A stretch of 40,955 nt of DNA, taken from NCBI GenBank assembly GCA_016235155.1, contig JACRLW010000070.1, forward strand, positions 1 to 40,955, in the 5' to 3' direction. A model generated the notes under the pieces. It was not told where the DNA came from. It made no database searches and saw only the letters and a list, made by a program, of their open reading frames with translations. Made by a program: the position numbers and the translations under genes. Source of the DNA: Planctomycetota bacterium. GTDB lineage: Bacteria; Planctomycetota; UBA1135; UBA2386. How positions within the stretch are numbered: position 1 is the first letter of the stretch; every line of letters starts with the position of its first letter. This document shows, piece by piece, positions 1-8,973 of the stretch.

Positions 1-147
1 TGCTAGACTGGGCGCCTAATCGAGGTGACCGAGATGCGATTTGGAAAGCACAATATCAATCCACTGGCTCTAGCGAGGAGGCGGAAGACCGAAGTGCAGG
101 ATCCGGTCTTCGCTCCTGTGGCGTGCGAAGAACGCGACGCGTGAGCT
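1..147. other. Window-edge region without a convincing gene
   Basis: The first 75 bases or so are less GC-rich than the rest of the window. One + frame stays open from position 3 into the following genes, but it is the shadow frame of the glycosyltransferase and shows no recognisable protein. It probably holds the promoter or the intergenic space before the glycan operon. The only hexamer of the TAnnnT type seen at other starts is at 147-152, overlapping the first possible start codon. Confidence 0.3.
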
Positions 148-1140
148 ATGCTCCGGCCGACGCGCGCCGGAATGCACGCCGACACGATGCTCGCCACGAG
201 CCGCACGACGACTCCCACGGACTCGCGAACGCCAGCGACACCCGCTCCCGTCGTGTCGATCGGCGTCCCGGTCTTCAACGGCGAGCGCTACCTCGCGCAC
301 ACGCTCGAGGTCCTGTTGGCGCAGACCTTCCGCGACTTCGAGATCATCATCTCGGACAACGCGTCCACCGATGCCACGCCGCGCATCTGCCGCGATGCGA
401 TGGCCAAGGATCCGCGAGTCCGCTACTTCCGGCAGGAGTCCAACGTCGGCGCCGCCATGAACTACAACCGGGCCTTCGCGCTGGCCCGCGGTCGCTACTT
501 CCGTTGGAACGCCGCCGACGACTTCGTTGCGCCCGACGCCCTCGCGAAGTGCGTGAACTTCCTCCGCGAGAACCAGGACTTCGTGCTCGCGTATCCGCGC
601 ACGAAGATCATCGACGACCAGGACCGGGCGCTCGAGGAGTACGACGACGGACTCGACCTCCGCGACGCGTCGGTCGCGCGCCGCATCGACGTCATCCTGC
701 AGCGCACGCGCGAGTGCAACGCGGTGTTCGGGCTGATCGACGCCGAGCGCCTCCGGCAGACCGGCCTGATCGGCTGTTTCACCGGGTCGGACCACATCCT
801 CCTGTTCGAACTCGCCTTGCGCGGTCCGTTCGCCGAGCTCGACGGCTCGTGGTTCTACCGGCGGACGCACCCGGCCGCGTCGAGCGCCGACAAGAGCCTC
901 GCCCGGCAACGCGAGTTCTACGACCCCAAGCACGAGGACCGGCAGTTCGAGCGGAGCAGCATCGAGCGCACACGACGGCACTTCCGCGAGGCCTTCCGCG
1001 CGCTGGGGCGTGTCGACCTGCCGTTCCACTGGCGCATGCGCTGCCTGTGGACCGTCCTGCGCGTCGCGATCGCCTCGCGCCGGCACCTGATCGCCGAGTT
1101 CCGCCGCGCTCGCAGTCAGCGGGGCGAGGGCGCGAAGTGA
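148..1140 (+). CDS. GT2-family glycosyltransferase
   Basis: A GT-A fold glycosyltransferase that would add a sugar from a nucleotide-sugar donor to a growing surface glycan at the cytoplasmic face. The GT2 start lies near residue 36 (VVSIGVPVFNGERYL), followed by the nucleotide-binding ISDNAS stretch at about 68-73 and an AADD metal-binding motif near 122-125. The protein is 330 residues from the first ATG. Later ATGs at 172 and 187 keep the whole domain and may be the true start, because the first 30 residues are low in complexity. It overlaps the following permease gene by four bases (GTGA), so it is the first visible gene of a glycan synthesis and export operon. Acceptor and donor cannot be told from the sequence. 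Confidence 0.85.
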   Translation: MLRPTRAGMHADTMLATSRTTTPTDSRTPATPAPVVSIGVPVFNGERYLAHTLEVLLAQTFRDFEIIISDNASTDATPRICRDAMAKDPRVRYFRQESNVGAAMNYNRAFALARGRYFRWNAADDFVAPDALAKCVNFLRENQDFVLAYPRTKIIDDQDRALEEYDDGLDLRDASVARRIDVILQRTRECNAVFGLIDAERLRQTGLIGCFTGSDHILLFELALRGPFAELDGSWFYRRTHPAASSADKSLARQREFYDPKHEDRQFERSSIERTRRHFREAFRALGRVDLPFHWRMRCLWTVLRVAIASRRHLIAEFRRARSQRGEGAK

Positions 1141-1925
1141 CGGCGCCGACCGGCGCCTGGGCCTACCGGGAGCTGTTCTGGTTCCTGGTCTGGCGCGACG
1201 TGAAGGTCCGCTACAAGCAGACGCTCTTCGGCGCGGCGTGGGCCGTCCTCCAGCCGTTGATGACGATGGTCGTCTTCCTCTTCATCGGGAAGATGGCGAA
1301 TCTCTCGACGGAGGGCCTGCCCGCCCCCGTGTTCTGGCTCGCAGCCCTCGTGCCGTGGACCTACTTCGCGAACGCGCTGAACGGTGCCGGGCAGAGCCTC
1401 GTCGCGAACTCGCAGCTGCTCACCAAGGTCTGGTTCCCGCGCGTCACGCTGCCCGCGGCGCCGGTGCTCGCCGGACTCGTCGACCTCGGCATCGCGACGG
1501 TCGTGTTGCTCGTCATCACGCTCGCCTACGGGATCGTCCCGTCGCCGACAGCACTGCTGTGGCCGCTGTTGGTCGCGGCGACGGCTGCAACCGCGCTCGG
1601 ATTCGGCCTGATCGCCGCGGCGCTGAACGTGCGCTACCGCGACGTGAAGTACGCGCTGCCCTTCCTCGTCCAGTTCTGGATGTTCGCGTCGCCGGTGCTC
1701 TGGTCCTGGGACGCGGCGAGCGCCTCGGAGTCGACGACGCTCCGCACCGTGCTGATGTTCAACCCGATGTGCGGCCTGATCGACGCGTTCCGCGGTTCAC
1801 TCGTCGGCGTCGCGGCCGTCGACTGGACGGCGCTCTCATTCTCGGTCGTGATCGCCGCGCTCGTGCTCGCCCTGGGGTTGCGGTGGTTCCACCGCACCGA
1901 GCGCGCCTTCGCGGATCTGGTGTGA
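1137..1925 (+). CDS. wzm: Polysaccharide ABC exporter permease, Wzm/TagG type
   Basis: Inner-membrane subunit of an ABC-2 exporter that moves a lipid-linked glycan across the cytoplasmic membrane. The 262-residue protein has the family layout: a cytoplasmic amphipathic start (VWRDVKVRYKQTLFGAAW), about six membrane segments, the LNVRYRDVKYALPF loop and the NPMCGLIDAFR motif before the last segments. The start is a GTG at 1137 that overlaps the TGA of the preceding glycosyltransferase; an in-frame stretch upstream is open only because it shadows that gene. It lies seven bases ahead of its ATPase partner. Family and pairing are clear; the exported glycan is not known. Confidence 0.92.
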   Translation: MTAPTGAWAYRELFWFLVWRDVKVRYKQTLFGAAWAVLQPLMTMVVFLFIGKMANLSTEGLPAPVFWLAALVPWTYFANALNGAGQSLVANSQLLTKVWFPRVTLPAAPVLAGLVDLGIATVVLLVITLAYGIVPSPTALLWPLLVAATAATALGFGLIAAALNVRYRDVKYALPFLVQFWMFASPVLWSWDAASASESTTLRTVLMFNPMCGLIDAFRGSLVGVAAVDWTALSFSVVIAALVLALGLRWFHRTERAFADLV

Positions 1926-1932
1926 GGCCGGC

Positions 1933-3198
1933 ATGACGACGGCAATCGCGGTCCGCGGCCTCTGCAAGCGCTACCGATTGGGCGAACACCTCGGCGACAC
2001 GATGCTGCGCGAGGCGATCGTGCGGCTGTTCCGGCGACCTTCGCGCAAGGCGGCCGGCGACGAGTCGCGCGAGCTGTGGGCGCTGCGCGACGTCTCGTTC
2101 GACGTGCCGTGCGGCGAGGTGGTCGGTCTGGTCGGTCGCAACGGCGCCGGGAAGAGCACGCTGCTCAAGGTGCTTTCGCGCATCACCTTCCCGACCTCCG
2201 GCACGATCGAAGTGAACGGTCGCCTGGCGTCGCTGCTCGAAGTCGGCACCGGCTTCCACGACGAACTCTCCGGCCGCGAGAACATCTACCTCAACGGCTC
2301 GATCCTCGGCATGCGGCGGAAGGAGATCGACGCGCGGCTCGACGCGATCGTCGCGTTCAGCGGCGTCGAGCGGTTCCTCGACACGCCGATCAAGCGCTAC
2401 TCGAGCGGCATGCGGCTGCGTCTCGGTTTCGCGGTCGCCGCCCACCTCGACCCCGAGATCCTGCTCGTGGACGAAGTGCTCGCTGTCGGCGACGCGGAGT
2501 TCCAGCGCAAGTGCCTCGACGCGATGTCCGAGCTGCGCTCGGGCGGACGGACCGTGCTGTTCGTCTCGCACAACATGGCGGCGGTCGAGAACCTCTGCTC
2601 GCGCGCGTTGTGGATCGACGGCGGCACCGTGCGTCAGGACGGTCGCGCGACCGACGTCATCCGGGCCTACCTCGCCACGTTCGGCGGTACCGGCGGTACG
2701 AGCATCGACCTGCGCACCAGGGACAACCGCCGCGGCGACGGCCGCATCCGCTTCGTCGGTCTCGAGATCCTCGACACCGCGGGCAACCCGCTGCCGCTCG
2801 TGCGCTCGGGCGACGCGCTCAAGCTGCGTCTCGCCTTCGACGTGCAGGAGCGCATCGAAGAGCCGCACTTCGGCGTCGAGATCCACACCGACCTCGGCAC
2901 GCGCATCACCGAGATGAGCACCTGGGGCTGCGGCCACGAGATCAAGGTCCTCGAACCGGGACGCGGCACGCTCGACCTCGACATCGGGATGCTCAACCTG
3001 ATGCCGGGCCGCTACCACGTGTCCCTGTGGGCGGAGCGACCGGGCCCGGTGCACTTCGACGTGCTCGACCGCTGCGCCGTGATCGACGTCGAGACGTCCA
3101 ACTTCTACGGCTCGGGCCGCGGCATCGACGGCAAGCTCGGCGTGGTCTTCCTGCCGTGCCGTTGGACGAACGGGCTCGCGGCCGCGCGGTCGTCGTGA
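1933..3198 (+). CDS. wzt: Polysaccharide ABC exporter ATPase with C-terminal glycan-binding domain, Wzt type
   Basis: Cytoplasmic ATPase that powers the Wzm-type permease. The ATP-binding domain covers roughly residues 1-245, with Walker A GRNGAGKST at 68-76, an ABC signature of the exporter type (YSSGM, 156-160), Walker B ILLVDE at 176-181 and switch His213. A further 170 residues (about 250-421) resemble the Wzt C-terminal beta-sandwich, which in known systems recognises the modified end of the finished O-polysaccharide before export. At 421 residues it matches long Wzt proteins rather than the short tail-less type, so chain-end recognition is likely here (inference). The gene overlaps the next glycosyltransferase by four bases. 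Confidence 0.93.
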   Translation: MTTAIAVRGLCKRYRLGEHLGDTMLREAIVRLFRRPSRKAAGDESRELWALRDVSFDVPCGEVVGLVGRNGAGKSTLLKVLSRITFPTSGTIEVNGRLASLLEVGTGFHDELSGRENIYLNGSILGMRRKEIDARLDAIVAFSGVERFLDTPIKRYSSGMRLRLGFAVAAHLDPEILLVDEVLAVGDAEFQRKCLDAMSELRSGGRTVLFVSHNMAAVENLCSRALWIDGGTVRQDGRATDVIRAYLATFGGTGGTSIDLRTRDNRRGDGRIRFVGLEILDTAGNPLPLVRSGDALKLRLAFDVQERIEEPHFGVEIHTDLGTRITEMSTWGCGHEIKVLEPGRGTLDLDIGMLNLMPGRYHVSLWAERPGPVHFDVLDRCAVIDVETSNFYGSGRGIDGKLGVVFLPCRWTNGLAAARSS

Positions 3199-4430
3199 AG
3201 GTCGCGTTCGTCAACCAACCCTGGAACCCGTTCCTCCCGCCGGTGAGGTCGGGCTCGATCGCGATCTGGAACGATCGCGTCGCGCGGGTGCTCGCGCGCG
3301 ATCACTCGCGCGAGATCGTGCTGCTCGGCGCGACGCGCGGTCATCGCGCGATCCGTACCGCCGAGGGTCGCCTCCGCTTCTGCGCCGTGCCGCTCGGTTT
3401 CGGTCCGAGCCTGGAACGTTGGCGCGAGCGTCTCGGCCTCGATCGCGATCCGAGGCGGCCGCGACTGCTCGCGCGCGGCGTCTACGCCGGCTTCGCGCGG
3501 CGTGCGCTGCGCGAAGCGGTCACGGAGCGACCCGACGTCCTGCATGTCCACAACCTCGCGCAGCTGCTGCCGATCGCGCGTGCGCGGCTGCCGGACGCAC
3601 GGCTCGTGCTGCACATGCACTGCGAGTGGCTCTCGCAACTCGACCACGCCCGGATGCACGGACTCGCGCGGCACGCGGACGCGATCGTCGCGTGCAGCGA
3701 GCACGTCGCCGCGACGATCCGCGCCGCGCATCCCGACCTCGCGTCGCGCTGCGTCGTGGTCCACAACGGCGTCGACGTCGCCGCGTTCGCCCCGTCGCCG
3801 CCGCCGCGCGAGGGCCGTCGCGTCGTGCTCTTCGTCGGCCGCATCTCGCCGGAGAAGGGACTGCACGTCCTGCTCGACGCGTTCACGTCGCTGTGCGCCG
3901 CGCGGCCGGACCTCGAGTTGCACGTCGCGGGTCCCGACGCGACGACGCCGCGCGCGATCCTCGTCGACCTCTCGCAGGACGAACGCGTGCGCGCCCTCGC
4001 GAAGTGGTACGCGGGCGACTACCTCGCACACCTCCGCGCGCGCGCCACGGCGCTGGGCGATCGCGTCCGCTTCCTCGGTGCGATCCCGCAGGACGATCTG
4101 CCGGCGCGCTACGCGCTCGCGAACGTCGTCGTGCAGCCGTCGCTCTACGAGTCGTTCGGCATGCCGATCGTCGAGGCGATGGCGTGCGAACGTGCGGTCG
4201 TCGCGTGCCGCGCCGGCGGGATGACGGAACTGATCGCCGACGGCACCGACGGCCTTCTCGTCGCGCCCGACGATGCGACCGCGCTGGCCGCCGGGCTCGC
4301 GCGCGTGCTCGACGACGACGCCTTGCGCGCGCGCCTCGCGTCGGCAGGCCTTCGCACCGCACGTGCCCGCTTCGCGTGGGAGCACGTCGCCGCGGCCGTG
4401 CGCACGGTGCACGACGGGGGCGGGCGATGA
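3195..4430 (+). CDS. GT4-family glycosyltransferase
   Basis: A GT-B fold glycosyltransferase of 411 residues, retaining type, expected to extend the same surface glycan. Visible GT4 marks are the N-terminal VKVAFVNQPWNPF strand, the FVGRISPEKGLHVLLDAF stretch opening the nucleotide-binding domain, and the E-x7-E motif in YESFGMPIVEAMA. The start is a GTG at 3195 overlapping the TGA of the ATPase gene; the longer open frame upstream is a shadow of that gene. It in turn overlaps the deacetylase gene by ATGA, so all five genes from 148 to 5242 look co-transcribed and translationally coupled. The sugar transferred is unknown. Confidence 0.88.
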   Translation: MKVAFVNQPWNPFLPPVRSGSIAIWNDRVARVLARDHSREIVLLGATRGHRAIRTAEGRLRFCAVPLGFGPSLERWRERLGLDRDPRRPRLLARGVYAGFARRALREAVTERPDVLHVHNLAQLLPIARARLPDARLVLHMHCEWLSQLDHARMHGLARHADAIVACSEHVAATIRAAHPDLASRCVVVHNGVDVAAFAPSPPPREGRRVVLFVGRISPEKGLHVLLDAFTSLCAARPDLELHVAGPDATTPRAILVDLSQDERVRALAKWYAGDYLAHLRARATALGDRVRFLGAIPQDDLPARYALANVVVQPSLYESFGMPIVEAMACERAVVACRAGGMTELIADGTDGLLVAPDDATALAAGLARVLDDDALRARLASAGLRTARARFAWEHVAAAVRTVHDGGGR

Positions 4431-5242
4431 GACGATCGCTCGCCGCACGTCTCGACCGCCTGCTGGCACGACGCGCGACGCCGCTGCGCGACGACGAACT
4501 CGCGCGACGCACGCTGGTCGTCGCTCCGCATCCTGACGACGAGACCCTCGGCTGCGGCGGCACGATCGCGCGCCTGCGAGCCCTCGGCGCGCCGGTCACG
4601 GTCGCGGTCGCGGCGGACGGCAGCCGTTCGCATCGCCATCTGCTCGCCGCGGAAGCCCTGCGTGAGCGTCGCGCCGCCGAACTCGTCGCCGCGTGCGCCG
4701 AACTCGGCGTCGCCGAGGATCACGTCGTCCGACTCGGATTCGAGGACGGCACGCTCGAAGCGCATCGCGAGGACCTCGCGCGCGCGATCGCGACGCTGCT
4801 CGCGGAGCGCGACATCGAGCGGCTGTTCGTGCCGCTCCGCGCCGAGCGCATCCAAGACCACGTCGCGGTCCATGACGCCGGGATCGCCGCCGTGCGCGCG
4901 CGACTCGATCGCACGGTCGAGGTCTTCGAGTACCCGGTCTGGCTCTGCAACGTCTCGCCCTTCGTCCGCCCGGAAGCCTTCGGCCTGCGCGGTCGCCTGC
5001 GCGCCGCGCGGGACTCGTTCGCGGCCGTCGCCGCCGCGACGCGCCTGAATCGTCAGGTCGAGCTCGGCGCGATGGCGACGGTGAAGTCGCGTGCGCTGGC
5101 GCGGCACGAGACCCAGATGCGACGAATCGTCGACGACCCGCGCTGGCTCACGTTGGCGGACGTCTCCTCGGGCGCGTGGCTCGAGCGACTGCTCGGCCCG
5201 CGGGAGTTCTTCGCGACGTCCCGCGTGCAGACGCGGCGCTGA
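4427..5242 (+). CDS. PIG-L/LmbE-family deacetylase
   Basis: Zinc-dependent N-deacetylase family that removes acetyl groups from N-acetyl sugars, sugar conjugates or related molecules. The protein is 271 residues. The family motif HPDDE appears in VVAPHPDDETLGCGG at about residues 29-43, and a second histidine-rich stretch (HVAVHDAG) near residues 145-152 supplies the remaining metal ligand. The ATG at 4427 overlaps the stop of the GT4 gene. In this operon the likely substrate is an N-acetylated sugar in the surface glycan or its lipid-linked precursor (inference). The last codon and stop lie inside a 15-base tandem duplication. Confidence 0.88.
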   Translation: MRRSLAARLDRLLARRATPLRDDELARRTLVVAPHPDDETLGCGGTIARLRALGAPVTVAVAADGSRSHRHLLAAEALRERRAAELVAACAELGVAEDHVVRLGFEDGTLEAHREDLARAIATLLAERDIERLFVPLRAERIQDHVAVHDAGIAAVRARLDRTVEVFEYPVWLCNVSPFVRPEAFGLRGRLRAARDSFAAVAAATRLNRQVELGAMATVKSRALARHETQMRRIVDDPRWLTLADVSSGAWLERLLGPREFFATSRVQTRR

Positions 5243-5263
5243 CGGGCCCGGCGCTGACGGGCC
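5234..5263. repeat. 15-base tandem duplication across the deacetylase stop codon
   Basis: Two exact copies of a 15-base unit (cggcgctgacgggcc) lie head to tail. The first contains the TGA of the deacetylase gene, and the second places another TGA 15 bases on. It looks like slippage or a recent local duplication and leaves the gene product intact. Confidence 0.85.
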
Positions 5264-5276
5264 CGGACTCGACGGT

Positions 5277-5282
5277 TATGGT
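5277..5282 (+). promoter_or_regulatory. Possible -10 element of the sigma-factor gene
   Basis: TATGGT ends 14 bases before the ATG at 5297 and would give a leader of only about 8 bases. It is one of about ten TAnnnT hexamers at similar distances from starts in this window. No -35 element is obvious. Confidence 0.4.
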
Positions 5283-5296
5283 CGGCGCGCCCTCGC

Positions 5297-5938
5297 ATGA
5301 CCGACTCGCGAACCGAAGACCCCGAACTCGTCGCCCGCCTCGCCAAGGGCGATCGGGAAGCCCTCGCCGCGCTCTTCGCCCAGCACCGCGACCGCCTCCG
5401 GCGGATGATCGAGTTCCGACTCCATCCGCGCCTGCTGCGGCGCATCGATCCCGACGACGTCCTGCAGGACGCGTGGCTCGACGCGGTGCTGCGGATCGAC
5501 AGCTACGCGCAACAGCGTGACCCGTCGTGCTACCTGTGGTTGCGGCTGGTCGTGGGCCAGACGCTGATCGACCTCCACCGCCGCCACCTCGGCGCGCAGA
5601 TGCGCGACATGAAGCTCGAGGTCCCGATGCACCGTCCCGGCGGGCCCGCGATGTCGTCGGACGTGATCTCGATGCACCTGAGCGGCGGCTTCACCTCGCC
5701 GAGCGGCGCCGCGGCGCGCGCCGAACAGGCCACGCTCCTGCGGCAGGTGCTCGACCAGATGGATGACATCGACCGCGAGATCCTGGTGCTGCGTCACCTC
5801 GAAGAGATGACCAACGCCGAGGTCAGCAAGCTCCTCGACCTGCAACCGACCGCGGCGAGCAACCGCTACGTCCGTGCGCTGACCCGGCTCAAGGGACTCC
5901 TCGCCGACAAGCCGGGTCTCCGCGATCCGAGCGACTGA
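5297..5938 (+). CDS. ECF-type sigma-70 factor
   Basis: An extracytoplasmic-function sigma factor of 213 residues that would direct RNA polymerase to a dedicated promoter set. Region 2 lies at about residues 20-95, with IDPDDVLQDAWLDAVL in the place of the core-binding helix. A linker rich in Gly, Ser and Met (about 110-140) follows, and region 4 starts near 145, with the helix-turn-helix at about 165-195 (MTNAEVSKLLDL then TAASNRYVRALTRLKGLL). No anti-sigma gene is adjacent. Instead a Ser/Thr kinase follows 15 bases downstream, an arrangement characteristic of planctomycetes in which the kinase is thought to control the sigma factor (established for the class, inferred here). Confidence 0.9.
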   Translation: MTDSRTEDPELVARLAKGDREALAALFAQHRDRLRRMIEFRLHPRLLRRIDPDDVLQDAWLDAVLRIDSYAQQRDPSCYLWLRLVVGQTLIDLHRRHLGAQMRDMKLEVPMHRPGGPAMSSDVISMHLSGGFTSPSGAAARAEQATLLRQVLDQMDDIDREILVLRHLEEMTNAEVSKLLDLQPTAASNRYVRALTRLKGLLADKPGLRDPSD

Positions 5939-5953
5939 CAAGGGCACGACGCC

Positions 5954-8914
5954 ATGACCGACCGTGCCGACGACACCGACGTGTTCGAGCGCCTGATCGA
6001 GGAGTTCACGCAGGCGCTGCGCGCGGGTGGACCGGCCGACGTGGAGGACTGGGCGGCGCGCCATCCGGCGCAAGCCGACGCAATCCGGGACGTGTTTCCC
6101 GCGATCGTCGCGGTCGAGGGGTTGAAGTCCGGCAGCGACGCGGCCCGGCCGCAGCGACCCGACTTCGCGTTCGTCGATCGCCTCGGTGACTATCGCATCG
6201 TCGCGGAGGTCGGGCGCGGCGGCATGGGCGTCGTCTACGAAGCGGAACAGGAATCGCTCGGCCGTCGCGTCGCCGTGAAGGTGTTGCCGCCGATGCGCGA
6301 CGCGAGGCGCGTGCAACGCTTCGAGCGCGAGGCGCGGACCGCGGGACGTCTCCATCACACGAACATCGTCCCGATCTTCGGCGTCGGCGAGCACGAGGGG
6401 TGGCACTACTACGTGATGCCGCTGATCCGCGGCGTCGGTCTCGACGCCGTGCTCGGCGCCCTGCGCGGCACGCGCCGCGAGACGCAGTCGAGCGCGGTGC
6501 GCAGCGTCGCGGAGCTCACGCCGCTGGAAGCGGCGCGCGGTCTCCAGACCGGTCGCTTCCGGCCGGTGACGCGCGGTTCGAACTCCAGCGACACGCGCTC
6601 GACGGCGAGCGCCTCGACGCCCCCGTCCCCCGTGAGCGCGGCGACGAACGGCGAATCGTCCCCGGCCGCACCGGCGCCCGAGGTCGCGGTGCTCGTCGCG
6701 AGCACGGGCGACCCGGCGACCTACTGGCGCAGCGTCGCGGAGATCGGGCGCCAGGTCGCGGACGCGCTCGGCTATGCACACGCCCAGGGCGTGCTGCATC
6801 GCGACGTGAAGCCGGGCAACCTCCTGCTCGACGCGCACGGCGTGGTGTGGGTCACCGACTTCGGACTCGCGAAGGCGATCGGCACCGATGCACTCACCAT
6901 GTCCGGCGACCTGGTCGGCACGCTGCAGTACATGGCGCCCGAGCAGTTGCACGGACGCTACGACGCGCGCACCGACGTCTACGGGCTCGGCCTCGTGCTC
7001 TACGAACTGCTCGCGCTGCGCCCGGCATTCGTCGATCCCGAACGCGGCAGCCTGCTGAAGAAGGTCGAGCAGGGGCGACCTGCGCGACCGAGCCTCGTGC
7101 GTCCCGGCATCCCGCGCGACCTGGAGACGATCGTTCTCGAAGCGCTGCAACCCGATCCCACGCACCGCTACCAGACGGCCGCGGATCTCGCCGAGGACCT
7201 GCAACGCTTCCTCGAGGATCGCCCGGTGCGCGCGCGGCGCGCCAACGTCGTCGAACACGCGTGGCGCTGGTGCCGTCGCAACCGCCTCGTCGCAAGCCTC
7301 GCGGCGATCGCGCTCCTGAGCGTTCTGGTCGCGCTCGTCACCGGATGGACCAGCTACGTCTCGACGCGCGACGCGCTGGTCGTGGCGAAGTCCGCCCGCG
7401 ACGACGCGACGCGCAACTTCGCTCTCGCCAAGCGGGTCTTCGAGAACCTCTTCGACACCGCGGCGGGACCCGACGAGTTCGAACTCGTCGTCGACGAGAC
7501 CAGCGGCGAGGCGTCGCTCGAGTGGGTGCAGCCGTCCGAGCCGACGCCCGAGACGGCCAAACTGCTCGAGTCGCTGCTGCGCTTCTACGACGAGTTCGCG
7601 GCGCAGAACGCCGACTCGAGCGACCTGCGGCTGGAGATCGCGCACGCTCATCGCCGCGCCGGCGAGCTCTACGTCCGCCTGCGCCGCAGCGACGAAGCCG
7701 AGAAGGCCTTCGATCGCGCGCTCGCGTTGTTCCGCGAGCTCGATGCCGGCACGCGCGTGCACGCGGTCACGATCGCGGCGATCCACAACGGCATCGGCAG
7801 GGCGCGCCTCGAAGCCGGCGAGCGCGAACAGGCCGTCGCCGCGTCGAGCTCCGCGCTCGCCGACCTCGCCGGACTCACGTCGCGCCCGGCGCGCTACGAA
7901 CTCGCGCGCACGCACGAGCTCATCGCGGGCACGATCCGCAGCTCCGCCGCCGCGATTCATGAACCTCGTGAACCCCGCGAGCCGCGGCCCTTCCCGCCGG
8001 AACGCGGTGGACGCCGCGGACCTCCGAACGACGGTCGCGAACCCGAGCCGGCGCCGATCGGCAAGGAAGAACGGAGCACGTGGCTCGAGCACCTGCGCGC
8101 GGCGTGGGAGCTCGATCACCAGCTGACGGTCGAAGCGCAGGAGAACCCCGCCTACCAGGCCGCGGCGGCGCGCACGACGTCGTTCTACGCGCGCGCGCTC
8201 GAGCAAGGCCTTCCCACGCTCGAGCAGCTCCAGGAACGACAGCGCGTTCTCGAAGCGGAGATCGTCCGACACGAAGCGCTCGCGGCGCGCGACCCCAAGC
8301 CCGCCAATCGCCTGCGGCTCGCCGAGGCTTACCTCGCGCTGTTCCCGACGCGCGTCGTACGCCCGCTGATCGAGGCGGCGCTCGCCCAGAACAGCAAGCT
8401 GCTCGAACGCGTCGACGCCGCGATCGTCATCGCCGAGGAACTGCTCGCCGTCGACGCGAACGACGTGCGTTACCGCTGGCTGTACGGCGTCGCCGTGACC
8501 GAACGGGCGCGGCTCGATCTCGAAGCCGACCGGGAACCCGACCTCGCGCGGCTGCAGAAGGCGGTCGCGGCGATGTCGGAGGACGTGATCGAGTCGCGCC
8601 AGGACTCGCGCTTCGACGTGCAACGGATGTTCATGGCGCGCGCGACCCTGCTGCGCGCCCTCCAAGCCAAGGGCGACGCCGAGGGATCCGCGCGCGAGGT
8701 CCAGAGCGTGCTCGGTCTCCTCGAACGACTCGGATCGCGCGGCGGCCGGCGCGGGATGCGCGGACCGGGAGGTCCCCCCGGCCCCGGCGGTCCCGAATAC
8801 GCGGAGACCGAGTTCCATCGCCGCTTCCGCGAGCTCGGCGTCGACGTCACGACTCCGGAGATCCAGCGCGCCGTCCGCGAATTCCTGCAGCGCCGGCCGC
8901 GGCAAGGGCGCTGA
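5954..8914 (+). CDS. Membrane-anchored Ser/Thr protein kinase with large kinase insert
   Basis: A Hanks-type kinase of 986 residues. The catalytic domain covers about residues 80-420: glycine loop GRGGMG at 87-92, Lys109 in VAVKV, HRDVKPGN at 282-289, DFG at 302-304 and APE at 328-330, all intact. A low-complexity Ser/Thr/Pro/Ala insert of about 90 residues (roughly 165-255) splits the domain between the hinge and the HRD helix. One membrane segment follows at about 446-465, then a long C-terminal part with helical TPR-like stretches, a charged Pro/Arg/Glu linker, and a Gly/Pro-rich run near the end. It follows the ECF sigma gene by 15 bases and probably transduces an envelope signal to it (inference). 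Confidence 0.92.
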   Translation: MTDRADDTDVFERLIEEFTQALRAGGPADVEDWAARHPAQADAIRDVFPAIVAVEGLKSGSDAARPQRPDFAFVDRLGDYRIVAEVGRGGMGVVYEAEQESLGRRVAVKVLPPMRDARRVQRFEREARTAGRLHHTNIVPIFGVGEHEGWHYYVMPLIRGVGLDAVLGALRGTRRETQSSAVRSVAELTPLEAARGLQTGRFRPVTRGSNSSDTRSTASASTPPSPVSAATNGESSPAAPAPEVAVLVASTGDPATYWRSVAEIGRQVADALGYAHAQGVLHRDVKPGNLLLDAHGVVWVTDFGLAKAIGTDALTMSGDLVGTLQYMAPEQLHGRYDARTDVYGLGLVLYELLALRPAFVDPERGSLLKKVEQGRPARPSLVRPGIPRDLETIVLEALQPDPTHRYQTAADLAEDLQRFLEDRPVRARRANVVEHAWRWCRRNRLVASLAAIALLSVLVALVTGWTSYVSTRDALVVAKSARDDATRNFALAKRVFENLFDTAAGPDEFELVVDETSGEASLEWVQPSEPTPETAKLLESLLRFYDEFAAQNADSSDLRLEIAHAHRRAGELYVRLRRSDEAEKAFDRALALFRELDAGTRVHAVTIAAIHNGIGRARLEAGEREQAVAASSSALADLAGLTSRPARYELARTHELIAGTIRSSAAAIHEPREPREPRPFPPERGGRRGPPNDGREPEPAPIGKEERSTWLEHLRAAWELDHQLTVEAQENPAYQAAAARTTSFYARALEQGLPTLEQLQERQRVLEAEIVRHEALAARDPKPANRLRLAEAYLALFPTRVVRPLIEAALAQNSKLLERVDAAIVIAEELLAVDANDVRYRWLYGVAVTERARLDLEADREPDLARLQKAVAAMSEDVIESRQDSRFDVQRMFMARATLLRALQAKGDAEGSAREVQSVLGLLERLGSRGGRRGMRGPGGPPGPGGPEYAETEFHRRFRELGVDVTTPEIQRAVREFLQRRPRQGR

Positions 8915-8961
8915 GCGCCGGCGTGCGCGACACACGACGTGCTCGGCGAACGACGCGCGCG

Positions 8962-8967
8962 TAGCGT
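8962..8967 (+). promoter_or_regulatory. Possible -10 element for a leaderless fucU transcript
   Basis: TAGCGT ends six bases before the ATG at 8974. Transcription starting about seven bases downstream would begin on the start codon itself. No Shine-Dalgarno sequence is seen. Confidence 0.45.
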
Positions 8968-8973
8968 GCGCTC

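Noticed and set aside
123-1925. A 600-codon frame that would fuse a long Arg-rich N-terminus to the ABC permease
   Set aside because: The first 338 codons are the shadow of the glycosyltransferase. The permease begins at the GTG at 1137 that overlaps that gene's stop.
5276-8935. A 1219-codon open frame antisense to the kinase
   Set aside because: It mirrors the kinase gene in a GC-rich genome where stop codons are scarce in opposite frames. It is Arg/Ala/Glu-rich with no domain or start signal of its own.
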